From Aalborgiella sp043775055 (GTDB lineage Bacteria > Pseudomonadota > Gammaproteobacteria > Burkholderiales > Burkholderiaceae_C): a stretch of DNA of 14,245 nt. The first letter of the stretch is position 1; each line of letters begins with the position of its first letter. This document shows, piece by piece, positions 7,721-14,198 of the stretch. A program made the translations under genes and the position numbers. The stretch is from NCBI GenBank assembly GCA_043775055.1, contig JAYVSU010000114.1, forward strand, positions 1 through 14,245, in the 5' to 3' direction. The notes beneath the pieces were generated by a model, which searched no databases, was not told the origin of the DNA, and saw only the letters and a program-made list of their open reading frames with translations.

Positions 7721-8326
7721 TCAATGACCCTGCAAATCTTCCAAGAAGTTTTGCAAATTCTTCGCTTGCCGCTTGATGCCGTAATCCACCTCGGCCACTT
7801 GGTCGTCCACCATCTCAGTCAGCCGCGTTTGCAGCGTCGCCGCTGGCAACACCAAATGCGCCTCCGACTCCGAGCCGTCACGCTCCACCGTCGCGCCAGC
7901 GTTGCGGGCGATTTTGAGCATCGCGGTGTTCTCGGTCAACGCGTGGATAAACATCAGGCTCACTCCCTCGTTACGGGCGTGCATGACCGCACGGTCAAAC
8001 AAGCGCGCGCCATAACCGCGCCCACGGGCCGATTTAAGCACTGACACGCCAAACTCCGCGTGCGGCGTCTGCTTTTGGTTGTCTGAAAACGCCACATGCG
8101 CCACAGCCAAAAGCTGCAACTTGCGGTTGTAAATGCCGTAAATATCGTCGCGCTCAAAGTTCAACCCGTCGATGTACCGACGAATCTGTTCATCATTGGC
8201 CGGATAGCCAAACCGCAGGTAACGATCTTGCGCATCCAAGCTCAACAAATGCTGTGTAATCCGCTCGCGGTGGCTAGGCCCCAGCGAACGAATCGGCACG
8301 ATGATGCTTTGTTTGATTTTGTCCAT
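7721..8326 (-). CDS. GNAT-family N-acetyltransferase
   Basis: The protein has 201 residues counted from the ATG at 8326 (MDKIKQSIIVP). An open frame extends 17 codons further to a TTG, but ATG after TTGGCGGT is the better start. It has the GNAT fold: LSLDAQDRYLRFGYPANDEQI near the N-terminus, the acetyl-CoA-binding strand and loop VSVLKSARGRGYGARLFDRA with the R/Q-x-x-G-x-G/A-like signature RGRGYGA, then a conserved C-terminal half ending in a basic amphipathic helix. The acceptor substrate is unknown. Homologues with the DRYLRFG motif are common as solitary genes in Comamonadaceae (from memory). It is monocistronic as far as can be seen. Confidence 0.88.
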   Translation of the reverse strand: MDKIKQSIIVPIRSLGPSHRERITQHLLSLDAQDRYLRFGYPANDEQIRRYIDGLNFERDDIYGIYNRKLQLLAVAHVAFSDNQKQTPHAEFGVSVLKSARGRGYGARLFDRAVMHARNEGVSLMFIHALTENTAMLKIARNAGATVERDGSESEAHLVLPAATLQTRLTEMVDDQVAEVDYGIKRQAKNLQNFLEDLQGH

Positions 8327-8613
8327 ACCGCCAATATAAGGGTTTTCCCGCAGAAGTCCATAGGAAAATTGCTGCAATGCAACATAAACTACGTAACTAG
8401 GCGTGTTAGCTTAGTTTTTTGTGATTTAGTTGGGGTTTTTGGGGGTGTTTTGCTTGATTTGGGAGCAGATGCTAACTTGGTGGCAGCGTTTGGGGGGGGG
8501 AATGCAATAACCACCGAAATGCTACTTATTTGACAGCAACGTATTGAATTAACATGCTAGCTACAGCAGAATTAACCTCAAAAACCCCACTCTCCACTCA
8601 AAAAGGCCTCCCC
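8327..8613. other. Divergent intergenic region with G-tracts and repeat copy A
   Basis: This 287-bp region separates the GNAT gene from the NAD(P)-binding gene. It holds G-runs at about 8431-8465, a run of nine G (8492-8500), and repeat copy A at 8518-8577. No convincing coding sequence or strong promoter was seen. It must hold the promoters of both flanking genes. Confidence 0.6.
8518..8577 (+). repeat. Dispersed AT-rich repeat, copy A
   Basis: Aligned without gaps to the copy at 9332-9377, the 46-bp core (8532-8577) matches at about 32 positions, including GTATTGAAT, GCTACAGC and AGCAA. Similarity extends upstream through CTACTTATTTGACAGCAA. It ends 36 bp before the start codon of the NAD(P)-binding gene and contains an ATG (8554) that would give that protein a spurious extension. 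Confidence 0.6.
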
Positions 8614-9306
8614 ATGAACGTATTAATCTTCGGCGCAAGCGGCATGTTGGGGCAGGGGGTGTTGCGGGAGTGTTTGCTGACGCCTGATGTGGCGCGGGTG
8701 CGGGCTGTGGGGCGCACGGGGCTGACACAGCGGGATGGGAAGTTGTCGGAGCTGGTGCATGCGGATTTGTTTGATTTGGGCGCTACAGATGACCTCAAAG
8801 CGCAGTTAACGGGGTTTGACGCTTGCTTTTTTACACTGGGCACCTCGGCGGCGGGGTTGACGGAGGCGCAGTACAGCCGGGTGACATACGACCTGACGTT
8901 GGCGGTGGCGCAGGTGCTGGCGCGGTTGAACCCGCAGATGACGTTTATTTACGTCTCGGGCGCAGCGACGGACAGCACTGAGAAGGGGCGCATCATGTGG
9001 GCGCGGGTGAAGGGGCGGACCGAAAATGCACTGCAGCGGCTGCCGTTCAAAGCGGTGTATTTGTTCCGCCCCGGGGTGATTGCGCCGCTGGACGGGATTG
9101 TGTCTAAAACGCCGGTTTACCGCGTCTTGTACAGCCTGACCAAGCCGCTGCTGGCGGTGACGCGGGCGCTGTTCCCAAACGCGCTGGCCACTACCCGCAG
9201 CATCGGCCAAGCCATGCTGGAAGCCGCGCGGCACGGTGCTCCGCAGGCGATTTGTGAGGTGAAGGACATTGCGGCGCTGGCTGCGAAGGCATCATCTGGC
9301 ACTTGA
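8614..9306 (+). CDS. NAD(P)-binding Rossmann-fold protein (atypical SDR, HTATIP2-like)
   Basis: This 230-residue protein begins MNVLIFGASGMLGQGV, a first beta strand plus the G-x-x-G-x-x-G dinucleotide-binding loop (G7, G10, G13). YVSGAATDS (about 112-120) and WARVKGRTENALQRLPF (about 130-146) match the active-site strand and the lysine/glutamate helix of the NAD(P)H-binding atypical SDRs (TIP30/HTATIP2-like). FRPGVI follows. Substrate and reaction are unknown. The start at 8614 was chosen because the strand-turn-helix begins there and AAAAAGG precedes it. An upstream in-frame ATG at 8554 only translates the dispersed repeat. The gene is convergent with the DUF2867 gene. Confidence 0.85.
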   Translation: MNVLIFGASGMLGQGVLRECLLTPDVARVRAVGRTGLTQRDGKLSELVHADLFDLGATDDLKAQLTGFDACFFTLGTSAAGLTEAQYSRVTYDLTLAVAQVLARLNPQMTFIYVSGAATDSTEKGRIMWARVKGRTENALQRLPFKAVYLFRPGVIAPLDGIVSKTPVYRVLYSLTKPLLAVTRALFPNALATTRSIGQAMLEAARHGAPQAICEVKDIAALAAKASSGT

Positions 9307-9314
9307 TTTAGTCG

Positions 9315-9377
9315 ATATTTACTATCTATTTAATAGCAAACTATTGAATAAATACGCCGGCTACAGCCGAAAATAGC
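9315..9377 (+). repeat. Dispersed AT-rich repeat, copy B (best copy)
   Basis: This is the most complete copy. ATATTTACTATCTATT leads into AATAGCAAACTATTGAATAA (9332-9351), then GGCTACAGCC and AAAATAGC. Bases 9328-9349 can form a stem: ATT-T-AATAG, loop CAAA, CTATT-G-AAT, with one mismatched pair. It fills the 72-bp gap between two convergent genes and ends just before the DUF2867 stop codon. Confidence 0.75.
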
Positions 9378-9378
9378 T

Positions 9379-9930
9379 CTATAAGCGGCCCGCGTTCACC
9401 GCGCGCTGCACCATAGACTTGGCAATGACCCGATGAAAGGGTTTGACGACCCACATGTACATCCGGCCGACGGCGTTATGGGTTGTCACAATGGTTGACA
9501 CCGTGACGGTTGCATCGGTATTTTTATAGACAGAGATTCTAAAATCTAAGTGCGTGTCGTCATCGCCCACAATTAGCTCGTCTTTGGCTATTGATTTGAC
9601 ATAAAACGGCCCCGCCAACCGGTTAATTGCAAAGTCTTCAGCGCTGATCTGCGCACGATTCTTTGCGTTCTTATAAGCCGCGTGTTTGAGCCCCAACAGC
9701 CCCGCTACCAGACCACGCAGGTTCATCAAAGTCAGAACCCAAGCCGGTGGATAGTCAAAAACCGCGAGATACGCCGCTTCAACCCGCATGCTCGGGTCGC
9801 GTAAAGCCACTTGATACGCATCTTGATAGTTAATCTCGCCAGTCAAACTGTGAAGTAGCTGACTTGCTGGCGGCACGCCAACCTCCGTCACCTCAGACAC
9901 AGATGGTGAACCAAATAGGCTTTTTTTCAT
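9379..9930 (-). CDS. DUF2867 family protein
   Basis: The protein has 183 residues from the ATG at 9930 (MKKSLFGSPSV). It contains the features I associate with DUF2867: GDDDTHLDFRISVYKN (about 119-134), VTVSTIVTTHNAVGRMYMW (138-156) and the C-terminal VKPFHRVIAKSM (157-168). Function is unknown; DUF2867 proteins are sometimes fused to or near NAD(P)-binding proteins, and one lies next door on the opposite strand. A longer frame starts at 10047, but its first 39 residues run through relE codons and repeat copy C, so I reject it. No Shine-Dalgarno sequence precedes the ATG, which sits at the edge of the repeat. Confidence 0.85.
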   Translation of the reverse strand: MKKSLFGSPSVSEVTEVGVPPASQLLHSLTGEINYQDAYQVALRDPSMRVEAAYLAVFDYPPAWVLTLMNLRGLVAGLLGLKHAAYKNAKNRAQISAEDFAINRLAGPFYVKSIAKDELIVGDDDTHLDFRISVYKNTDATVTVSTIVTTHNAVGRMYMWVVKPFHRVIAKSMVQRAVNAGRL

Positions 9931-9981
9931 ATTTTTGTAGCAAACTATTGAATAAATACAACGGCTACAGCCAAAAATAGC
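9929..9981 (+). repeat. Dispersed AT-rich repeat, copy C
   Basis: GTAGCAAACTATTGAATAAA, GGCTACAGCC and AAAAATAGC align without gaps to copy B over 46 bp (9936-9981), with only a few mismatches. About 11 bases of the left arm (after ATATTT) are missing compared with copy B. It occupies the whole upstream region of the DUF2867 gene and overlaps its start codon. Confidence 0.75.
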
Positions 9982-9998
9982 CTGTAAAACGGCGTTTT

Positions 9999-10268
9999 TT
10001 ACCGATACACGTCTTTGCGTGCACCGACCTCGATGACAAGGATGCACAGTACGCCGTCTTGGATCTCACAGATGATGCGGCAGTCGCCCACACGGTAACG
10101 CCAGTAGCTGCCCAAGAGTGGGCCGGTAAGGGCTTTGCCGCTGTCACGTGGGTTTTGGGAGGTGGCGACGCGTTCGTCCATGAAGTCGACAATGCGCCTG
10201 GCGGCGGGTTTGTCGAGCTTGCGCAGCTGTTTGGCGGCGGTTTCGGTGTAATTAACTGTCCAAGCCAA
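9999..10268 (-). CDS. relE: RelE/ParE-family toxin
   Basis: This 89-residue protein shows the compact RelE pattern: KQLRKLDKPAARRIVDFMDER (about 13-33), NPRDSGKALTGPLLGSYWRYRVGD (39-62), CRIICEIQDG and a final VIEVGARKDVYR. RelE toxins cleave mRNA on the ribosome, and the basic residues and the late R-x-x-VY motif are typical; the histidine often found before the last arginine is replaced by Ala. It overlaps the antitoxin gene by 17 bp, giving translational coupling. The pair looks complete and intact. ParE-like gyrase poisoning is the less likely alternative. Confidence 0.9.
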   Translation of the reverse strand: MAWTVNYTETAAKQLRKLDKPAARRIVDFMDERVATSQNPRDSGKALTGPLLGSYWRYRVGDCRIICEIQDGVLCILVIEVGARKDVYR

Positions 10269-10479
10269 GGTCTGCCCTAACTTGCGCTGCGCTGAGCACG
10301 GCTTCGTCGCCTTTGCGCACGCGCTCTGCGGTGCTGCTGGCGAGGTAATAGTCTTCCAAATCTTCCAAACCGTTCAACACCAGCTCGCGCAGGTAGTAAG
10401 ACTTGGTGCGGCCGGTTTGCGCTGCCAAGTAACCGAGACGCTGCTCGATAGCGGGTTCAAGCCGAATAGTAGTGGTCAT
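10252..10479 (-). CDS. relB: RelB-like ribbon-helix-helix antitoxin
   Basis: This 75-residue protein begins MTTTIRLEPAIEQRLGYLAA, a beta strand and first helix of a ribbon-helix-helix domain, followed by TGRTKSYYLRELVLNGLEDL as the second helix. The C-terminal tail (about 46-75), which would wrap around the toxin, ends LSAAQVRADLGLDS. AAGGAG lies 6 nt before the ATG. It is the first gene of the toxin-antitoxin operon and presumably represses the promoter at 10527-10555. Confidence 0.9.
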   Translation of the reverse strand: MTTTIRLEPAIEQRLGYLAAQTGRTKSYYLRELVLNGLEDLEDYYLASSTAERVRKGDEAVLSAAQVRADLGLDS

Positions 10480-10512
10480 TGCAGGCTCCTTAGCAAGCTA
10501 TGAAAGAATGTG

Positions 10513-10555
10513 AATACATGTAGGCATTGTATTACATCGACTGCAAACCCGTCAA
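10513..10555 (-). promoter_or_regulatory. relBE promoter with overlapping operator
   Basis: On the minus strand, TTGACG (10550-10555) and TACAAT (10527-10532) are separated by 18 bp, close to the sigma-70 consensus. An inverted repeat, AATACA (10513-10518) and TGTATT (10528-10533), flanks a 9-bp centre and covers the -10 box, as expected for autoregulation by RelB. The -35 box ends 6 bp from the stop codon of the permease gene. Confidence 0.7.
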
Positions 10556-10561
10556 TTTTGC

Positions 10562-11530
10562 TTATTTTTTCAGCAAACGGCCACGGCGGATAACATCAAT
10601 CCATACCGCAATGATGACGACGGCGCCTATGGCCATCATTTGTTTAAACTGGGAGATTTCTAGCAGGTTCATGCCGTTGCGGATCATGGTGATCAAAATC
10701 GCACCCAGCAAGCTGCCCCAGATGCTGCCGCGCCCGCCAAAGAGCGATGTGCCGCCCAAAATGACGGCGGCGATGGCGTCTAGCTCGGCCATTTGCGCCA
10801 TTTTGCCGCTGGTGCTGTCCATGCGGCCCGCTAAAACCATAGCAGCCAAAGCACAAGACAAGCCGCATACAACGTAGACCTGCATTTTGACGCGGCGAAT
10901 GTCGATACCCATTTGGCGTGCGCCGGCCTCGTTCGAGCCAATCGCATAGACGTAGCGGCCCAGCTTGGTGGAGGAAAGCACATAAGCCATGAAGATGTAG
11001 AAAATCAGCGTAATCAGTGTGGGCATGGGGATGCCGAGCAGGTTGCCTTGGCCGAGGAAGGGCAGCGGGTCGGGCAGGCCGGCTTGGTCGAAGCCACCAG
11101 TTAAGTCAAACGCCAAGCCGCGCCACAGCGTCAAACCGCCCAAGGTGACGATGAAGGCGGGAATGCCGACGTAGGCGACCAAGTAGCCGTTGAACAGCCC
11201 CACCGCGACGCCAATGGCAAAGGCGGTGGTGATGGCGAGGTAGGGGTTGATGCCAAGCTTGACCATCATGTAGCCCGCTACAGCACCGGCCAGCGCGGTG
11301 AGCGCGCCCACGGCCAGGTCAACGCCTGCGGTCAAAATCACAAAGGTTTGGCCACCCGCCAAGAGGGCGACGACGGAGGCTTGCACCATGATATTGCTGA
11401 GGTTGCCGGTGGTGAGGAAGTACTCCGAGGCGAAGGACAGCACAATGGCCAGCAAAATAACGGCCACCAAGGAGCCGTACCATTCTTGCCGCGCTACGGT
11501 GGCATAACTTTGTTTGAGGTTGAGGGTCAT
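10562..11530 (-). CDS. Sugar ABC transporter permease (RbsC-like)
   Basis: This 322-residue inner-membrane permease of the BPD_transp_2 (RbsC/XylH/AraH) family carries a monosaccharide across the membrane. Hydrophobic helices run throughout. Family motifs are AGVDLAVGALTALAG (about 71-85), GIPAFIVTLGGLTLWRG (about 120-136), YAIGSNEAGARQMGID (about 195-210, the cytoplasmic loop contacting the ATPase) and GGRGSIWGSLLGA (about 265-277). Length matches E. coli RbsC (321). The ATG at 11530 was chosen over an upstream in-frame TTG that would read into the terminator. It follows the binding-protein gene across an intrinsic terminator. Confidence 0.92.
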   Translation of the reverse strand: MTLNLKQSYATVARQEWYGSLVAVILLAIVLSFASEYFLTTGNLSNIMVQASVVALLAGGQTFVILTAGVDLAVGALTALAGAVAGYMMVKLGINPYLAITTAFAIGVAVGLFNGYLVAYVGIPAFIVTLGGLTLWRGLAFDLTGGFDQAGLPDPLPFLGQGNLLGIPMPTLITLIFYIFMAYVLSSTKLGRYVYAIGSNEAGARQMGIDIRRVKMQVYVVCGLSCALAAMVLAGRMDSTSGKMAQMAELDAIAAVILGGTSLFGGRGSIWGSLLGAILITMIRNGMNLLEISQFKQMMAIGAVVIIAVWIDVIRRGRLLKK

Positions 11531-11543
11531 AGTCGAGATCGTA

Positions 11544-11585
11544 TAAAAAAACAAAGCCCAGCTAGGCTTGCACCGTGCTGGGCTT
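11544..11585 (-). terminator. Intrinsic terminator between binding protein and permease
   Basis: On the minus strand AAGCCCAGC (11577-11585) pairs perfectly with GCTGGGCTT (11554-11562). The loop is 14 nt and is followed by TGTTTTTTT. It lies just after the binding-protein stop codon and just before the permease start, so read-through would supply permease at a lower level than binding protein. Confidence 0.88.
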
Positions 11586-11601
11586 GTGGCTGGGCCTTAG
11601 C

Positions 11602-12612
11602 TTACTTTTTCAACGTTTTCATGAACTGGCCCACGCCAGAGTCGGCCGCGAACTTGTCAACGTTTTCTGGCAAAACCAAGAAGCTACCGGTGTCGATGCG
11701 GGCTTCAACGGTCTTTTTGCCCGCAGCGGCAATCGCTGTTTCTACGCCGACTTGGCCGATTTTGGCCAACATTTGCGCAGCGTTGGCAGACTGCCAGCCG
11801 TCTTTCATCATGTCCAAACCGCCAGGGGAGCCGTCAAAACCAGCGATTTTCACATCGCCAGCTTTTTTGCCAGCCGCCTTCAAAGCAGCCATCGCGCCCA
11901 AGGCACCGCCGTCCCATGCGCAAGCCACGAGCTTAGCTTTGGGGTTGGCTTTGAGCGCGGCTTCCACGCCATTTTGTGCCATGGTTTGGTCCCAAGTGGT
12001 TGCCACAACCACGACTTTGACGTTTTTGCGTTTTGCGTTCAGGCCGTCTTCAAAGCCTTTTTTACGCTCTTGGCCGGTGGATTGGCCTTGGTCGCCCGTC
12101 ACGTAAATAACGGTGTCGCCATCCGCCACTTGGCTGGCAGCCCAATCGCCTTGCACCATGGCGGCTTTGACGTTGTCAGTTGCGACGTAGCTGGTGATGG
12201 GTGTGCCGTCAATGCCGGTGTCCACCGCCACCACCGCGATGCCTGCGTCCATGGCTTTCTTGATAACGGGGGCGATGCCTTTGCTGTCGACCGGTGCAAT
12301 CGCAATGGCGTTGACTTTCTTGGTGATCATGTCTTCCACAATCGCCAACTGTTTGGCCAAGTCGCCTTTTTCTGCGGCGAGTTGGATGTATTTCACGCCT
12401 GGCGCTGCACCGGCTTTGGCGGCACCGCCGTTGATGAGGGTCCAGCCCTCGTTGGTGTTGCCGTTGGTGATGTAGGCAATGGTGGTCTCGGCTACAGCAG
12501 CTGCGGGCGCGGCAGCAGCAGGTTTGGCTTCTTCTTTTTTACCGCAAGCGGCAAGGCCAACGGTGGCAGCCAAAGCGGCTACCAGCAGGGTGTTTTGGAA
12601 GGAAATTTTCAT
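11602..12612 (-). CDS. Sugar ABC transporter substrate-binding lipoprotein (RbsB-like)
   Basis: This 336-residue binding protein of the periplasmic-binding-protein-4/RbsB type delivers a sugar to the permease. The signal peptide MKISFQNTLLVAALAATVG ends in the lipobox LAAC (C23), so it is a lipid-anchored protein processed by Lsp and probably by the Lnt encoded here. An Ala/Pro/Glu-rich linker (about 24-42) follows. Family features are IAYITNGNTNEGW (about 45-57), AIAIAPVDSKGIAPVIKKA (about 98-116), VVAVDTGIDG (about 123-132) and TSYVATDN (about 135-142). The ATG at 12612, preceded by AAAGGGC, was chosen. A frame extending to 12690 merely precedes the signal peptide. The exact sugar is unknown; a ribose, fructose, xylose or fucose-type ligand is possible. 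Confidence 0.93.
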   Translation of the reverse strand: MKISFQNTLLVAALAATVGLAACGKKEEAKPAAAAPAAAVAETTIAYITNGNTNEGWTLINGGAAKAGAAPGVKYIQLAAEKGDLAKQLAIVEDMITKKVNAIAIAPVDSKGIAPVIKKAMDAGIAVVAVDTGIDGTPITSYVATDNVKAAMVQGDWAASQVADGDTVIYVTGDQGQSTGQERKKGFEDGLNAKRKNVKVVVVATTWDQTMAQNGVEAALKANPKAKLVACAWDGGALGAMAALKAAGKKAGDVKIAGFDGSPGGLDMMKDGWQSANAAQMLAKIGQVGVETAIAAAGKKTVEARIDTGSFLVLPENVDKFAADSGVGQFMKTLKK

Positions 12613-12665
12613 GCTTGCCCTTTGATGTGTTGTGTCTGAAAAGTTGATTCTGGCTTGTCTCGTCC

Positions 12666-12686
12666 GTAGTTTTTTCCTAAAACTAC
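12666..12686 (-). promoter_or_regulatory. Stem-loop/operator at the start of the binding-protein transcript
   Basis: GTAGTTTT and AAAACTAC form a perfect 8-bp inverted repeat around TTCCT, a few bases downstream of the predicted -10 box, where transcription should start. A third GTAGTTTT lies at 12733-12740, followed by ACTAG. It may be a repressor site or an mRNA 5' stem-loop; the sequence does not decide. Confidence 0.5.
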
Positions 12687-12690
12687 CCAA

Positions 12691-12719
12691 ACTATAGTGC
12701 CAAAATGAACTTTTGTCGA
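12691..12719 (-). promoter_or_regulatory. Sigma-70 promoter of the binding-protein operon
   Basis: On the minus strand, TCGACA (12714-12719) and TATAGT (12691-12696) are separated by 17 bp. Each box matches the consensus at five of six positions. It lies about 80 bp upstream of the binding-protein ATG and points at it. Confidence 0.7.
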
Positions 12720-12810
12720 ATAAATCAACTCAGTAGTTTTACTAGGTAAGAAAGCAGTAAGATGCTGTCATGCAAGGCAATTTGAGTTCTACAATGCCTA
12801 AACTGTGTGC

Positions 12811-12839
12811 TTGGTTTGCGCAAAAGGTGCAAATAAATA
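12811..12839 (+). promoter_or_regulatory. Possible promoter and LacI-like operator of the ATPase operon
   Basis: TTGGTT (12811-12816) and TAAATA (12834-12839) are 17 bp apart, a weak match to sigma-70. Between and partly over them, TTTGCGCAAA (12815-12824) is a perfect palindrome with a central CpG, the usual shape of LacI-family sugar-repressor sites. No regulator gene is present in the window. Confidence 0.4.
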
Positions 12840-12883
12840 CATCCGAGTGACTAATTAACCGACGAACAACCTCTGGACGCGAC

Positions 12884-13660
12884 ATGAACGAACCTATTCT
12901 CAGTGTGCGCGGCTTGACCCGCCATTACGGTGGCGTGAAGGCCCTGACGAACGCTAATTTTGCGCTGCACGGCAACGAGCATGTGGCGATTGTGGGCGAC
13001 AACGGCGCGGGCAAAAGCACCTTTGTGCGGCTGGTAACGGGCGTGGAGCAGCCGAACGAGGGTGAGATTTTGCTCAGTGGCAAACCGGTCAAATTCAGCT
13101 CACCCTTGGTCGCACGCGAGCAGGGCATTGAGACGGTCTACCAAACCTTGGCGCTGGCGGAGGACTTGGACGTACCGGCCAATTTGTTTTTGGGCCGCGA
13201 GACGACTTACTTCAACCTTGGCCCCTTGTCGCCACTCAACCACGGCGCCATGCGCGCTGCGGCCAGCGACATGCTGGCCAGCACGGGGGTGAAGATTCAA
13301 GACCTGTCGCAATCTTTGCGCGGCATGTCGGGCGGGCAGCGCCAGTGCGTCGCCATTGCGCGGGCGGCTGGTTTTGCCAAAAAGCTGATTATTTTGGACG
13401 AGCCCACTGCCGCGCTGGGCGTGGCGGAGACGGCCAAGGTGGAAGAAATCATCAAAGGCCTCAAAGCACGCGGCCTGCCGCTCATCATCATCAGCCACAA
13501 CCTACGCCAAGTGTTTGACCTGACGGACCGGATTTTCGTCTTCCGCCAAGGCCGCATCATCGCCAACCGCGCCACCAAGGACTCCAACCCCGAAGAAATC
13601 GTCGGCCTCATCACCGGTGCGATTGACCCTGCCAGCTTGGGCGAGGGCGTCGCATGTTAA
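12884..13660 (+). CDS. Sugar ABC transporter ATP-binding protein (single domain)
   Basis: This 258-residue ATPase powers the importer from the cytoplasmic side. Walker A GDNGAGKST (38-46), Q-loop Q87, signature MSGGQRQ (148-154, Met in place of the usual Leu), Walker B LIILDEP (168-174) and switch histidine H205 are all present, so it should be active. It has one nucleotide-binding domain, like FrcA-type proteins, unlike the two-domain RbsA/XylG type of about 500 residues, so it presumably works as a homodimer. It is transcribed away from the binding protein and permease and overlaps the mutarotase gene by 7 bp. Only a weak ribosome-binding site precedes the ATG. Confidence 0.94.
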   Translation: MNEPILSVRGLTRHYGGVKALTNANFALHGNEHVAIVGDNGAGKSTFVRLVTGVEQPNEGEILLSGKPVKFSSPLVAREQGIETVYQTLALAEDLDVPANLFLGRETTYFNLGPLSPLNHGAMRAAASDMLASTGVKIQDLSQSLRGMSGGQRQCVAIARAAGFAKKLIILDEPTAALGVAETAKVEEIIKGLKARGLPLIIISHNLRQVFDLTDRIFVFRQGRIIANRATKDSNPEEIVGLITGAIDPASLGEGVAC

Positions 13661-14097
13661 GAGGCATTGACCCGCTGCTGACGCCAGAGCTGCTGATGCG
13701 TTTAGCCCAAATGGGCCACAACGAATGGGTCGCCGTGGTGGACGCCAACTTCACCGCCGAGCAGCTGTCGCAAGGCAAACCCGTGGTGCGCCTGCCTGGC
13801 CACACGCTAGAGCGCGCCTGCCAAGCGATTTTGTCGGTCTTCCCGGTGTGTGACGATGTGCCTTTTCCGGTCGCGTACATGCATGTAAAAGGCGCCACCG
13901 CCGAGCACCGCACCCCCAGTCAAGAAGCCGTGGTGCAGATGGTTCAAACCCAATACGGCCTGAACGCCCAACGCGTCGAAGCGGTAGAGCGCTTTGCGTT
14001 TTACGACCGAGTGAAACAAGCCAGCTTGATTGTGCAATGCGGCGAGATGACGCCCTACGGCAACGCGCTTTTTTGCAAAGATACGATTATTGCTTGA
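13654..14097 (+). CDS. RbsD/FucU family sugar mutarotase
   Basis: The protein has 147 residues against about 140 for E. coli RbsD and FucU, cytosolic enzymes that interconvert sugar anomers after import. MGHNEWVAVVDANF (20-33) matches the family's conserved MGH...D-A-N-F segment, with H22 and D30. The end ERFAFYDR and GEMTPYGNALFCKD (130-143, including PYGN) matches the substrate-binding tail. The sequence looks closer to FucU than RbsD, so fucose or a related sugar is possible. It overlaps the ATPase by 7 bp (ATGTTAA), with GAGGG upstream of its ATG, so the two are translated together. Confidence 0.87.
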   Translation: MLRGIDPLLTPELLMRLAQMGHNEWVAVVDANFTAEQLSQGKPVVRLPGHTLERACQAILSVFPVCDDVPFPVAYMHVKGATAEHRTPSQEAVVQMVQTQYGLNAQRVEAVERFAFYDRVKQASLIVQCGEMTPYGNALFCKDTIIA

Positions 14098-14110
14098 CGG
14101 GGTTTGTCAA

Positions 14111-14149
14111 ATATTTGCTATTATAATAACAGCAAACTATTAAATAAGG
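14111..14149 (+). repeat. Dispersed AT-rich repeat, copy D (cut at its right side)
   Basis: ATATTTGCTAT and AACAGCAAACTATTAAATAA (14128-14147) align without gaps to the left half of copy B. The match stops abruptly at GGGTCT, where the GGCTACAGCC half should follow. Within it, 14114-14136 is a 23-bp near-perfect palindrome (TTTGCT and AGCAAA arms, one mismatched pair). Confidence 0.65.
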
Positions 14150-14165
14150 GTCTTAGGAAGCAAAC

Positions 14166-14198
14166 ATGTCTTCACCACATGCTAACTTCTTGAAATGA
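14166..14198 (+). CDS. Ten-residue leader peptide coupled to the transposase start
   Basis: ATG at 14166 encodes MSSPHANFLK and then TGA. AGGAAG lies 5 nt upstream, a good ribosome-binding site. The TGA overlaps the next ATG in ATGA (14195-14198), and that ATG has no ribosome-binding site of its own. The frame may therefore deliver ribosomes to the transposase by re-initiation. It may also be chance. Confidence 0.35.
   Translation: MSSPHANFLK

Noticed and set aside
9931..10047. N-terminal extension of the DUF2867 protein
   Set aside because: It translates repeat copy C and the 3' end of relE in another frame, so the ATG at 9930 is preferred.
11575..12639. A 354-codon open frame on the plus strand opposite the sugar-binding lipoprotein
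   Set aside because: The opposite strand encodes a clear lipoprotein with lipobox and family motifs. The translated antisense frame has no recognisable domain and reflects codon bias.
14114..14136. Near-perfect 23-bp palindrome after the mutarotase as an intrinsic terminator
   Set aside because: It is AT-rich with no T-tail and is explained as part of repeat copy D.
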